Assembly: GCA_963715045.1 (NCBI GenBank)
Contig: CAVQRC010000035.1
Location: 9,980-73,979, forward strand
Length of the DNA: 64,000 nucleotides
Reading direction: 5' to 3'
Source of the DNA: CAVQRC01 sp963715045
GTDB taxonomy: Bacteria > Planctomycetota > Planctomycetia > Pirellulales > Lacipirellulaceae
The stretch's first letter is position 1; each line of letters begins with the position of its first letter. This document shows, in pieces, positions 44,835 to 52,934 of the stretch. The translations under genes were made by a program, and so were the position numbers. The notes beneath the pieces are model-generated. The model was not told the DNA's origin. It saw nothing but the letters and a program-made list of their open reading frames with translations, and searched no databases.

Positions 44835-45524
44835 TTGACGCTCGTTGAGAACGGCGAGTTACCACCGCCCGACGAATTCGCCGACATGCTTCCGGCCCGT
44901 GATTCCCACGGAAGGCCATTTTTCGTGGTGGGCATCACAGGCAGTGGCGGGTCGGGGAAAAGCACGCTGGTCGGCGGCCTGGTCGAGCACCTCCGCGCGG
45001 AGGGCGTTCGAGTGGCCGTTCTGGCGTGCGATCCTTCGAGTCCGCGGACTGGAGGAGCGTTACTGGGAGATCGGATCCGCGTCCGGCTGGACCCTGCCGA
45101 CGAAGACGTTTTCTTTCGCAGCCTTTCGGTGCGGGGAGCGAGCGGAGGGCTGTCGTCCGCGGTCCGCCCGATGCTCCCCTGGCTCGAGGCATTCGGGTTC
45201 GACGTCGTGCTCGTGGAGACCGTCGGAATCGGACAAGATCAGATCGGAGTGCGGGACGTCGTCGACCGCCTGGTCCTGGTGGTGACGCCCGGCGGCGGGG
45301 ACGAGGTTCAGTGGGACAAGGCGGGCGTGATCGAAGTCGCGGACGTCGTGGCCGTCAACAAGCACGACTTGCCGGGGGCCGGACGGGTCCTGGCAGATCT
45401 GATTTGCTCGCTGTCGTTACTTCCCGGAAGTCATCCGGCTCCGGTGCTGCCGATTGTCGCGAGCTCGGGCGAGGGCATCGCGGAACTCTGGGCAGCGATC
45501 GACTGTAGCCGGGGCACTCCGTGA
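44835..45524 (+). CDS. meaB: MeaB/ArgK-type G-protein chaperone of the mutase
   Basis: A SIMIBI-class P-loop GTPase that protects adenosylcobalamin mutases and gates cofactor loading; it belongs functionally with the mutase genes at 41-43 kb. Motifs: Walker A VGITGSGGSGKSTLVGG, DPSSPRTGGALLGDRIR, DVVLVETVGIGQ (switch/Walker B) and VNKHDLPGA (base recognition). From TTG 44835 it has 229 residues, short of the usual 300 or more. Coding homology extends upstream (NLLTEFAGGQRRALARVLTL, from 44784), but no ATG or GTG precedes it before the heptamer tract, so the start is unusual or lost. The C-terminus, ending GIAELWAAIDCSRGTP, also lacks the family's last helices. Confidence 0.9.
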   Translation: MTLVENGELPPPDEFADMLPARDSHGRPFFVVGITGSGGSGKSTLVGGLVEHLRAEGVRVAVLACDPSSPRTGGALLGDRIRVRLDPADEDVFFRSLSVRGASGGLSSAVRPMLPWLEAFGFDVVLVETVGIGQDQIGVRDVVDRLVLVVTPGGGDEVQWDKAGVIEVADVVAVNKHDLPGAGRVLADLICSLSLLPGSHPAPVLPIVASSGEGIAELWAAIDCSRGTP

Positions 45525-45622
45525 CGCGGCTTGCCGAGGGCCGCGGCAGTCTGGGTCGGCCGCTGCCCTGCTACGGAGTATCAGGACTACAGCACGTAGC
45601 CGGGGCATTGCCGCCGGGACCA
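45505..45622. repeat. Degenerate relative of the CACTCCGTG repeat family
   Basis: GTAGCCGGGGCACTCCGTGA at 45506 resembles the ends of the 87- and 130-bp repeats, and CTACAGCACGTAGCCGGGGC lies at 45589-45608. The first overlaps the last codons of meaB. Only one imperfect unit is visible. Confidence 0.55.
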
Positions 45623-45632
45623 CAGCCCGCAT

Positions 45633-46535
45633 TCAGCCGCCGGCTTTCTCAGCGAACTCGACTTTCTTGGAGAGACTCTCGAGAGCTGGCAGTTGCTCGG
45701 AGCGAACCTCCTCGCTGAGCGGGTTGCCGTACAGGTAGATCTGCCAGAATGGAGCGAATCGCTGTTCTTCGTCGGCTTGAGCCATCTCGATCAGCGGTTT
45801 GAGGTCGGTGATCACGTTTTCGTCGAGCAGCAGGTACCGCAGTTCGGTCATCTCTTCGAGCGGGGTGAGATCGGCAATCCGATTCCGCCGCAAATCGAGC
45901 GAGGACAATCGCGTCAGTCCCTGAATCGGTTCGATGTTGCTGATCTTGTTGCCGTCCAGGTAGAGCGACCAGAGTTTCGTCAACCCGCTGATCGGTGCGA
46001 GTTCACCCACCATATTCTCCGACAAATAGAGTGATCGCATATTCTCCAGTCCCGACAGCGGTCCGAGATCCTTGAGCTGGTTCTCGCTGAGTTCGAGATA
46101 CTGCAGCTTCACGAGTCCGCCAACCGGCGCGATGTCGGCGATCTTGTTGCCGGCCAGGTTGAGCGATTGAATGTTCTTGAGGTCTGCAATGGCAGAGATG
46201 TCGGCGATCTCGTTCCCTTCGAGATCGAGACTGGCCAGGGCCCGGCAGTTCTCGAGTCCCGAAAGATCCTTGATGCCGCGTCGCTTTCCCTCGATCGTGG
46301 AGATTTTCTTGACGTCGTCCGCAACGATCGGCTCGTCGTTGTTGCGTTTTTCGAACACGTACTGGCGGACGACCGCTTCGAGATTCTTGTCGGCGAAGAC
46401 ACTCTTGATCTCCTCCTGCTTTTCCTCAGGGGGCTGCTCGGTGGCCGGTTTCTCGTCGTCAGCGATGGCTGCCAGAGACATCCAGGCCAGGGCAAACAGC
46501 AGGAACAGGGGACGCGCGACTTCGGCGGTTCTCAT
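45633..46535 (-). CDS. Secreted leucine-rich-repeat protein
   Basis: A 300-residue protein from ATG 46535 (GGAG upstream), with signal peptide RPLFLLFALAWMSLAAIADD. After a helical segment (IKSVFADKNLEAVVRQYVFEK) come about eight 22-residue repeats of the SDS22/internalin type: LASLDLEGNEIADISAIADL, QSLNLAGNKIADIAPVGGL and so on, with evenly spaced Leu, Asn and Ile. The protein ends in a capping region. LRR solenoids of this kind bind other proteins. A periplasmic or surface location is inferred from the signal peptide. No enzymatic domain is attached. Confidence 0.93.
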   Translation of the reverse strand: MRTAEVARPLFLLFALAWMSLAAIADDEKPATEQPPEEKQEEIKSVFADKNLEAVVRQYVFEKRNNDEPIVADDVKKISTIEGKRRGIKDLSGLENCRALASLDLEGNEIADISAIADLKNIQSLNLAGNKIADIAPVGGLVKLQYLELSENQLKDLGPLSGLENMRSLYLSENMVGELAPISGLTKLWSLYLDGNKISNIEPIQGLTRLSSLDLRRNRIADLTPLEEMTELRYLLLDENVITDLKPLIEMAQADEEQRFAPFWQIYLYGNPLSEEVRSEQLPALESLSKKVEFAEKAGG

Positions 46536-46765
46536 GAGATTCTCCGGCAAACCGAGTGCTTGATCGTCTGGTGACTGAGGCTCGGGATTCAACTTGATCT
46601 TCGCAATTGGGCGACGGTGTAGCTTAATCCACGAGCGAACGGTCATCCAGCGGTCAGGCAGCCCAGGTGGCAGTGCCAGGTTGCTCACCGGCGAGCCACG
46701 TTTTACAGTGTCGGGGCCCTCGTTGGTTGCCGTTTCCCAAGATTCGCCCTGCTCCCCGTGGCCCC

Positions 46766-47365
46766 ATGACCCGCGTCCTGCTCACTGCCTACGGCCCGTA
46801 CGATGAGTGGCAAGAGAACACAAGTTGGCTGGTCTTGCAGGAAGTGCTCCGCGAGGCGACCGCCCAACCGGAACTGACGACGCGGTTGTATCCAGTCGAA
46901 TTGGAGGAAGTTCGCCACCGACTGGCGGAAGATCTAGGCGGCGATTACGACTACGTCGTGCACCTCGGACAGGCACCGGGAGCAGCAAAAGTTGCCTTCG
47001 AAGGATTTGGAATCAACGTGGCCCAACTCCGCGGCCAGCCTCCGGACGCGGCGGTCCCGCTGGCGTTGGACGGACCGCCCGCCTACCGAACCACACTCCC
47101 CATCGAGCACTGGGTCCGCGAGCTTACGACCCGCGGTTATCCATCCAGAGTTTCCTTTCACGCCGGCACTTATCTGTGCAATGCGGCCCTGTATCTGTCT
47201 CACTACTTCGCCGAACGGATGAGCCTCAAGACGCAGGTCGTATTTCTGCACCTGCCCTTGAGCACTGACCAGGCCCTTTCCAGCCCACAGGATCTGCCCG
47301 GACTACCGGTCACGATGAGCGCTGAGGTAGTTCGCTGGGTCCTGTCTCAGCTGGCTCTGGGTTAG
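46766..47365 (+). CDS. Pyroglutamyl-peptidase I-like cysteine peptidase
   Basis: A 199-residue cytoplasmic protein of peptidase family C15, whose members remove N-terminal pyroglutamate. The ATG at 46766 starts RVLLTAYGPYDEWQENTSW, the family's first strand with Pro/Tyr changes. The catalytic trio appears in diverged settings: Glu in AKVAFEGFGINVA, Cys in HAGTYLCNAALYLSHYF, and His in VVFLHLPLS. All three are present, so activity is plausible, but the sequence is clearly a divergent branch. The ribosome site is weak. It stands alone between divergent and convergent neighbours. Confidence 0.85.
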   Translation: MTRVLLTAYGPYDEWQENTSWLVLQEVLREATAQPELTTRLYPVELEEVRHRLAEDLGGDYDYVVHLGQAPGAAKVAFEGFGINVAQLRGQPPDAAVPLALDGPPAYRTTLPIEHWVRELTTRGYPSRVSFHAGTYLCNAALYLSHYFAERMSLKTQVVFLHLPLSTDQALSSPQDLPGLPVTMSAEVVRWVLSQLALG

Positions 47366-47482
47366 TGCACTGTCAATCTTCGAATTCAGGGTTCGCAGAC
47401 GCGACGAGCCTGCATCCTCGCATTCAATCGCAGCTTCGAGTCCGGATCCCTGATCCACGCTTAATTTCATCTGGACAGAGCA

Positions 47483-47917
47483 CTAGCGGTAGCTGTGCAA
47501 ATCGCGGTCAACGAGCCGCTTCTGCAGTCGTCCTGGTTCTACGAATCCTTCCATCCGCTCGACGATCGTCCCGTTGGGGAGTGCGAGGATCGTTGTCGGA
47601 AATCGCTGCACATTCAGCTGCTTCACGAGTTCGGCGTCGAGCGACTGATCGACGACGACGGCCTCGAAGTTGTTGCGAAGGAGGTTGGAAACGCCCGGGG
47701 TGGAAAACGTGACACCCTGCATTTTGTCGCAATAGTGGCAGCCATCCATCGTGACGAACACGAGGATCGGGCGTTTGGACGCTCGCGAGGCTCGCCAGGC
47801 GTCGGCCAGTTTCGCGTGACGAAAGACGCCTTGCAACGGAGTTACGGCGAGGGCGGAAGACGCCAACAGGGCCACTACAACGAGGGGACCGGCACAGAAT
47901 CCGCACATTCGAAACAT
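47483..47917 (-). CDS. Secreted thioredoxin-like protein
   Basis: A 144-residue protein with a signal peptide (CGFCAGPLVVVALLASSALA) from ATG 47917, which has AGGTG upstream. The thioredoxin fold is seen in RPILVFVTMDGCHYCDKMQGVTFS, with active-site Cys60 and Cys63 as CHYC, then FEAVVVDQSLDAELVKQLNVQRFPTTILALPNG with the cis-proline after Phe. The length suits a DUF255/Thioredoxin_7-type periplasmic disulfide oxidoreductase. The CHYC motif suggests a reductant or isomerase role. The substrate is unknown. Confidence 0.88.
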   Translation of the reverse strand: MFRMCGFCAGPLVVVALLASSALAVTPLQGVFRHAKLADAWRASRASKRPILVFVTMDGCHYCDKMQGVTFSTPGVSNLLRNNFEAVVVDQSLDAELVKQLNVQRFPTTILALPNGTIVERMEGFVEPGRLQKRLVDRDLHSYR

Positions 47918-48180
47918 ATTCACACCTGCAGAAACGGGAGGGAGGAATGCAGACAGTGGGGATATCGGACAGGTCAGGCGGTGGACTGCGTGAATTGGAT
48001 GACCGACCGTAGAGTTCCGATAACCTGCGGGAAGGGATCCGTCCGCGTGGTCTCGGTCACCTGATCGTTCGTGCACCCGCTGGCCGAGCCCGGCTGCGGC
48101 GGTAGGCAGCCCGCGGTGGTTCTGCTAACCTTCGAAGTTTCGCCTGCGGTTTCTCCCACAAATTCAGGTCAACACTCGAG

Positions 48181-48729
48181 ATGTCGAATCCGATTCCCGG
48201 CGTTTCTCCGGCTGGCGTCAAAGAAGTGACCGTCATGACGGTTTGGCCCTCGCTCGCAGCCCGCGGCGATGGAAGATTCTTCGGCCGACTGTACGAGAAC
48301 CGCCTGTTTGCCGGCGTCCTGCCGTTGAATCTCTCGCTCGGAAAGCTGCTTGCTCTGGCGTCGATCCCGTTGATTCTTCCGCTGTACTTCTTCACGCTGT
48401 TGCCGCGAATCCCTTTCGTGGTGTTCGGATTCGCGAACCCGTCCTGCATTCGCTATCGACTCACGAATCGCCGGATCGTTGTCGAACAGCCCTTCAGCGG
48501 TGAGGAACAGAAGGCCGTTTCACTCGACCATTTCGATTCGATCGAGATCGAGGTCCTTCCTGGCCAGCAGTGGTATCAGGCAGGCGATCTGATCTTCAAA
48601 GAGGGCAATGTCGAAACGTTCCGCCTGGCCGGCGTTCCCCGCCCGGAGACTTTTCGCCAGACCTGCCTGAAGTCCGAGCGTTCGTTCGATGGCGTTCAGC
48701 GGGCTCGCGAGACGGGCGCGGCCGTTTAG
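48181..48729 (+). CDS. PH-like-domain membrane protein
   Basis: A 182-residue protein. A central pair of hydrophobic segments (LLALASIPLILPLYFFTLLP and IPFVVFGFANP) is followed by CIRYRLTNRRIVVEQPFSGEEQKAVSLDHFDSIEIEV, the strand pattern of bacterial PH-like domains where the 'YxLTNxRI' element is characteristic, and by GDLIFKEGNVETFRLAGVPRPETFRQTCL. Bacterial PH domains often face the cytoplasm next to membrane helices. Specific function is not predictable. The gene starts at ATG 48181, without a strong ribosome site. Confidence 0.8.
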   Translation: MSNPIPGVSPAGVKEVTVMTVWPSLAARGDGRFFGRLYENRLFAGVLPLNLSLGKLLALASIPLILPLYFFTLLPRIPFVVFGFANPSCIRYRLTNRRIVVEQPFSGEEQKAVSLDHFDSIEIEVLPGQQWYQAGDLIFKEGNVETFRLAGVPRPETFRQTCLKSERSFDGVQRARETGAAV

Positions 48730-48794
48730 CTCGGACATGACTCAAGAGAAAAACTGGCCGCAGCCGTCGAGTCCAGCTCGCGGGGCCACTTCTT

Positions 48795-48838
48795 GTTGGG
48801 AATTCGTCCTTGGGCATTCCTTAGTCGTTAGTCCTTCA
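48795..48838. repeat. Heptamer-type tract (inverted relative of 41.57 kb)
   Basis: GGGAATTCGTCCTTGGGCAT followed by TCCTTAGTCGTTAGTCCTT is the reverse-complement counterpart of the AAGGACTAATGACTAACG tracts at 31.58 and 41.58 kb. It lies in the gap between the PH-like and lipoprotein genes, which are convergent. Confidence 0.7.
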
Positions 48839-48889
48839 GAGCCGGGCCGCTTTCGCGACACGAACAAGCCCGTTGCTGCGGGTCGCGTG

Positions 48890-49402
48890 CTACTTCGACG
48901 AGAGTTGGAGCGGCACTTCGTTGTCCTGGCCAGCGGCCACGGTGGCCGTCAGCCCGGATGTGCGGGCGTTGTTGTACCGGACCGGCAAGAGATTCCGGGG
49001 CGGCATCATCGTGGTCGCAACCGCTGCTGTGTCGAGCTTGTTGAGCGTGACGTAGTACTCGCCGGGCACCATGCCGGTCTTGTACTGTCCTTGTCCGACA
49101 TGAGTTCGCATCTCGTACCGGCCGTCCTCGCCGGTCACCGCCTCGGCAGTTTTGCCCTGAGTGCCCGACTGTACGGGGCGAAACAGAACTTTTGCCCCGG
49201 CTACGGGCGTCCCGTCGAGCGTGACCGTTCCCGTCACGGGGGATGTTTCAGGACCGGCGGGCTCACCCGGACCACAGCCGATCGTGGATACCGAGCACAC
49301 CGATACGACCGCGATCGAGGTCCGTACCAGGGCCGCAACTGCTGCTGGCCCGAAGCTGCCGCGGCGGCCGCATGATGTCGACGGGGATCGCTTGCAGGTC
49401 AT
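48890..49402 (-). CDS. Predicted lipoprotein, companion of the second DUF1559 gene
   Basis: A 170-residue lipoprotein from ATG 49402 (GTG 49417 is an alternative). The signal region AALVRTSIAVVSVCSVSTIGC ends in a lipobox, and the mature part is a beta-sandwich of carboxypeptidase-regulatory type: SPVTGTVTLDGTPVAGAKVLFRP, EDGRYEM and GMVPGEYYVTLNK, then NARTSGLTATVAAGQDNEVPLQL. It shares the PVTGxVTLxG and VPGxYxV patterns with the lipoprotein at 1923-2501 and, like it, follows a DUF1559 gene. Function is unknown; a surface structure with the pilin-like partner is inferred. Confidence 0.9.
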   Translation of the reverse strand: MTCKRSPSTSCGRRGSFGPAAVAALVRTSIAVVSVCSVSTIGCGPGEPAGPETSPVTGTVTLDGTPVAGAKVLFRPVQSGTQGKTAEAVTGEDGRYEMRTHVGQGQYKTGMVPGEYYVTLNKLDTAAVATTMMPPRNLLPVRYNNARTSGLTATVAAGQDNEVPLQLSSK

Positions 49403-49465
49403 CGCATTCTCGAACACTATCCAGACAGGCCTTCAGAAGCCGATGCAAAAATGTATCTCTACGAC

Positions 49466-50596
49466 CTAGAAAGATCCGACCGGTTCGCCATCTGCGCGGG
49501 CGCCGAGCCGCTGATAGGTCGTGTAGTCGATGCCTTCAGCGAGGAAGTGAGTCGATCCGTCAGCGAACACGAAATTGGCCCCGCCCACATGCTTTGACTT
49601 GAAGCCCATGCAGACGTTGAAGTCGTAGTCCCAGTCGCTCCCGGACGGAGGATTGGGGCCGATGATGTCGCGATCACAGAGGTGGTTGATCGGAGCGGTG
49701 GTCGCAAACCACAGCCCTTCCGAAAGTGTCCAGCCGTGAATCCACTGGAATGCGGAACTGCGGGGAAGGATCTCCCCCATCGCGATCGTGTGGGCCGTGC
49801 CGTCGGTGATCTGTTTCATCGACGCGGACCAGGTCGCTCGGGCAAATACGCCAGAGACGGTGCCCGCATCCGGGCAGTCGCTACGGATATTCGATCCGGT
49901 AGGTGCCCCGCAGGAGGCGCCGGTCTGGCAGGGCTGCGCTCCGCCGGCGTTCTGGTTGAACCAGTCCTCGCCGTCACCGTCGAGATCGTAAGGGGGCGGC
50001 GGATCGCCGACGATCGTGCGGACATTGAAGCAGCCATTCCAGGATTCCATGACCTGCGAACCGACGGATCCGGCGTAGTTGGTGACGGCCACAAAGCCAG
50101 GTCGGGCAAGTCCTGCCCAGCGGCTTCCGCCTTCGCGCGGATCGACGAGGCCGTTGCGGTCGTCGCTGGGGCATTGCATCAGACTGACGACGTATTGCCG
50201 CACCGGGATGTTGCCCACAAGTTGCTCGCCGGGCCGGACGCAGTTGGGATCCTGCGAGTCGCAAAAATCGATCGCGCTGTGCAGGGCATTCTCCTCGATA
50301 TAGGGCGTGATGTTGATCAGGTGCGAGGCGAAATCGCGGGCCGGACGATTGCCGTCGGAACTGTGGATCCAGTTGACGTTCATCGGGAACTGGCCGACGG
50401 CGTTGTGGTGGTTTTGCAGTGAAATCCCCAACTGGCGAAGATTGTTGATGCATTGGGAGCGGCGGGCGGCCTCGCGGGCGGACTGGACGGCGGGCAGCAG
50501 CAGGGCCACGAGAATGCCGATGATGGCGATCACGACGAGCAATTCGACGAGCGTAAACGCTGATCTCGTCGAGGACGAACGACGAAGAGTGACCAT
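49466..50596 (-). CDS. DUF1559 pilin-like protein with H-X9-DG C-terminus
   Basis: A 376-residue relative of the protein at 913-1926. The N-terminus reads RSAFTLVELLVVIAIIGIL with the prepilin Glu, then QSAREAARRSQCINNLRQLGI. The C-terminal H-X9-DG motif is HVGGANFVFADG, followed by the same YTTYQRLGARADGEPVGSF type of ending. The ATG at 50596 has GGAG 12 bases upstream. The central region is Cys- and Gly-rich (GAQPCQTGASCGAPTGSN). As at the left edge of the window, the gene is followed by its lipoprotein companion, here with 63 bases between. Confidence 0.95.
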   Translation of the reverse strand: MVTLRRSSSTRSAFTLVELLVVIAIIGILVALLLPAVQSAREAARRSQCINNLRQLGISLQNHHNAVGQFPMNVNWIHSSDGNRPARDFASHLINITPYIEENALHSAIDFCDSQDPNCVRPGEQLVGNIPVRQYVVSLMQCPSDDRNGLVDPREGGSRWAGLARPGFVAVTNYAGSVGSQVMESWNGCFNVRTIVGDPPPPYDLDGDGEDWFNQNAGGAQPCQTGASCGAPTGSNIRSDCPDAGTVSGVFARATWSASMKQITDGTAHTIAMGEILPRSSAFQWIHGWTLSEGLWFATTAPINHLCDRDIIGPNPPSGSDWDYDFNVCMGFKSKHVGGANFVFADGSTHFLAEGIDYTTYQRLGARADGEPVGSF

Positions 50597-50855
50597 CAAG
50601 TAGTCTCCGACACTGGTGAGCAGACGGGTTCGGCCGATTGATGGCCGCCGGCGATGCCACGATTCTAGAGTACGGTCGGCAATTCGGGTACAGAGCTGTG
50701 CCGCTTAAATGGACCTGGATACCAGGAAGGGGGCCGCGGCGATCGAGATTGCCGCGGACGAGGCAACGCAGCTGGGCCGGCCGAGTTGCGTTCTGAATCG
50801 AGGGCGATCCCCAGACCGGGGCACGGAGTGACCCGTCTCCATGGAAAAGCGGCAA

Positions 50856-51446
50856 CTAACGGTTCTCGACCGGTCGTGATGGGGTTTCTGGCGGGCGGCG
50901 AGACACGGCGGCGACGCGGACCCCGGCTGGAGGAGGTGGAATGGTGGCCTTCCGATCGACTGTGACGGCGGCCAGACGCGATTCGCATGCCGGGCAGATG
51001 TCCTCGACGACCCACCGGTACGTCGGAATCTCGCGGGTGACGGTCTTCTTGTACAACTTCTTGCGGGACTTGATCGTGGCCTTGCCGGGCGACCACCTGT
51101 GCCAGCTCAGTCGCTGGCAGAGACATCCAATACAGTTGCAGTCGCCATCCTGGGGGCCCTGAACCTCGATGGCAACACTCCGTTCGCGGCCGCGGCATGC
51201 CGGCCCCGGCACACAGACGTCTTCGTCGCAACATGCCCAGAACGTCACCTCAATTTCTTTGGTCTCACGCACCAGGCGGCACACGCGGACACACCCGCGA
51301 TCGCAACCGCAGTGCCCGCAAACTGCCTCAGAGGCCAACACCGCAAGTGGCGCGCGAACGGACCCACACCACACGATCGACAGCAAAGCGATGATGAATG
51401 GTCTCACGGCAAACACCCGCTCGACAAACGGGAACAACATCCTCAA
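50856..51446 (-). CDS. Cys-rich secreted protein (planctomycete type)
   Basis: A 196-residue protein. A signal-like N-terminus (AVRPFIIALLSIVWCGSVRAPLAVLA) precedes a Cys-rich mature part: CGHCGCDRGCVRVCRLV, FWACCDEDVCVPGPACRGR, DGDCNCIGCLC, then a Lys/Arg-rich SRKKLYKKTVTREIPTYRWVVEDICPAC. The basic 'KKxLxKKxVTKExPxYK' element and Cys pattern resemble a recurrent planctomycete family of unknown function as I remember it. The cysteines could bind metal or form disulfides in the envelope. It lies 18 bases upstream of nothing and 19 bases after the porin start region in the same direction, so it may be downstream in the porin transcript. Confidence 0.75.
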   Translation of the reverse strand: MRMLFPFVERVFAVRPFIIALLSIVWCGSVRAPLAVLASEAVCGHCGCDRGCVRVCRLVRETKEIEVTFWACCDEDVCVPGPACRGRERSVAIEVQGPQDGDCNCIGCLCQRLSWHRWSPGKATIKSRKKLYKKTVTREIPTYRWVVEDICPACESRLAAVTVDRKATIPPPPAGVRVAAVSRRPPETPSRPVENR

Positions 51447-51464
51447 CTCCGATAGGGTGAAAGT

Positions 51465-52901
51465 TCAGAAGTAGCCCGCCATCCGCAGACCCAGGATGCT
51501 CGCGTCCCGATTGCCCAGAGTGCCGCCGCTGATGAACGGCTGGATCCAGTTGAGCTGCGCCCGCAACCGCGGAGTCCAGTACCAGTTCAACGCCAGATTC
51601 AAGCTGTTGTAGGTCGATTCACTGGGCGCCCGCGTGAAGTCGACGAATGACCACCGCGCGGCGACTTCCCACGCACCCCGTCCGCGACAACCCGGGACGA
51701 GCCAGAAGTTCTCGAATGGAGTCACATCACTGAATACGCCGATGTCTCGAGAATAGGACCGATGTTCGCCAGTTAGATACCATCCGGTCTCCACATACCC
51801 GGAATACAGGTCGACGTCACCGCCCAAGGCGTTCACGTGAGACCACATGAGTTCGTGGTTCATGTAGATCGGCCCCCAGTGCACGAGCAACTCGGTGCCC
51901 ACCACCGTGTAGTCATCGGCCCGAATCGTACCCGTGTCGATCAGGAACGGACCTTCGTGGATCTCGGGCCGCTGAGCGAACCGCCCTGAGTCGTCCTGCG
52001 TGTGGGCGTAGATTCCAGCCACCCCGAGATGGACCAGGTACCGACCCTCCGAAGGCTCGTCGAAGACGGGCGTCCAGGTCAGACGACCATTGGCAAGAAT
52101 TCCCTGATTATCATCCACGCGTTGTTTGACCGTTTCGCTGATGGAATCGTAGAACGCGCCGAACTGCCAGGTCACGCGTTCGTTTTCGGAGTGGTTGTAG
52201 GATTGAACGCCAAGGTCGCGGCCCGGGGTAAACCCGGGAGGATCTGCCATCGGGAACCGCTCCATGAAGGTCATGTCGCGACGGCTCAACAGCTGGTCGT
52301 GGCTGAATGAAACCTTGAAATGCCCGATCCGCACGTAGTTGAAAAGGGGGATTTCCCGGACGCCGACGTACGCGTCCTTGATGCCCACCGCCCCCAGCAC
52401 GACCGCTGAGGAGTCCTGGATGAACGCCTGGATCTCCGGTTCGAAGTCGACCTGCACGCGGTAGTCGAATACCCCATAGCCGGTCCCGCGGAGCGACAGC
52501 CGCACCTGGCGGATTTCCGTGTAATTGAACGTATTTGGAATCCCGTCTCCTCGGGGCCACATGACGGTGTCGGTCAGCAGCCGCCCGCCGACCTGGTGTG
52601 TCCATCGCTGCCCGGACACCTCTTCCCAGCCTTCGCCGGCGTCGGCCGTCGAATCCGCCGGAGCAACTGAGGTCGCGATCGGGCGGAAGGAGTCCTGCGC
52701 CGTGGGCGACAATTCGGCCGATGGCAGCACTTCTTCGAGACGACGTTCGAGTTCCCGGATCCGCTGATCCTGCTGCTCCAGTCGCTGTTCCATCGTCAAC
52801 GCAAACTCGACGCCGAGGGATCTGGTCGGCAGGATGCAGGCAAAGGCCAGCCACACGATTGCGATCGCGAGTGACAACGATTCGCGCGTTCTATGGTCCA
52901 T
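51465..52901 (-). CDS. Phosphate-selective porin O/P-family outer-membrane protein
   Basis: A 478-residue outer-membrane beta-barrel. The signal peptide (LSLAIAIVWLAFACILPTRSLG) leads to a short coiled coil (MEQRLEQQDQRIRELERRLEEV), typical of trimeric or peptidoglycan-contacting porins, then a barrel with alternating aromatic strands such as YRVQVDFEP and VRIGHFKVSFSHDQLLSRRDMTFMERF, ending LGLRMAGYF with a C-terminal Phe. The LSRRDMTFMER region is typical of the OprO/OprP-like family in Planctomycetes. Selectivity is not proven by sequence, but the pst genes start 700 bases away in the opposite direction, so phosphate uptake is a reasonable inference. Confidence 0.9.
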   Translation of the reverse strand: MDHRTRESLSLAIAIVWLAFACILPTRSLGVEFALTMEQRLEQQDQRIRELERRLEEVLPSAELSPTAQDSFRPIATSVAPADSTADAGEGWEEVSGQRWTHQVGGRLLTDTVMWPRGDGIPNTFNYTEIRQVRLSLRGTGYGVFDYRVQVDFEPEIQAFIQDSSAVVLGAVGIKDAYVGVREIPLFNYVRIGHFKVSFSHDQLLSRRDMTFMERFPMADPPGFTPGRDLGVQSYNHSENERVTWQFGAFYDSISETVKQRVDDNQGILANGRLTWTPVFDEPSEGRYLVHLGVAGIYAHTQDDSGRFAQRPEIHEGPFLIDTGTIRADDYTVVGTELLVHWGPIYMNHELMWSHVNALGGDVDLYSGYVETGWYLTGEHRSYSRDIGVFSDVTPFENFWLVPGCRGRGAWEVAARWSFVDFTRAPSESTYNSLNLALNWYWTPRLRAQLNWIQPFISGGTLGNRDASILGLRMAGYF

Positions 52902-52934
52902 CCGGTGTCTATTTCCGGTACTGAATTAACGCCC

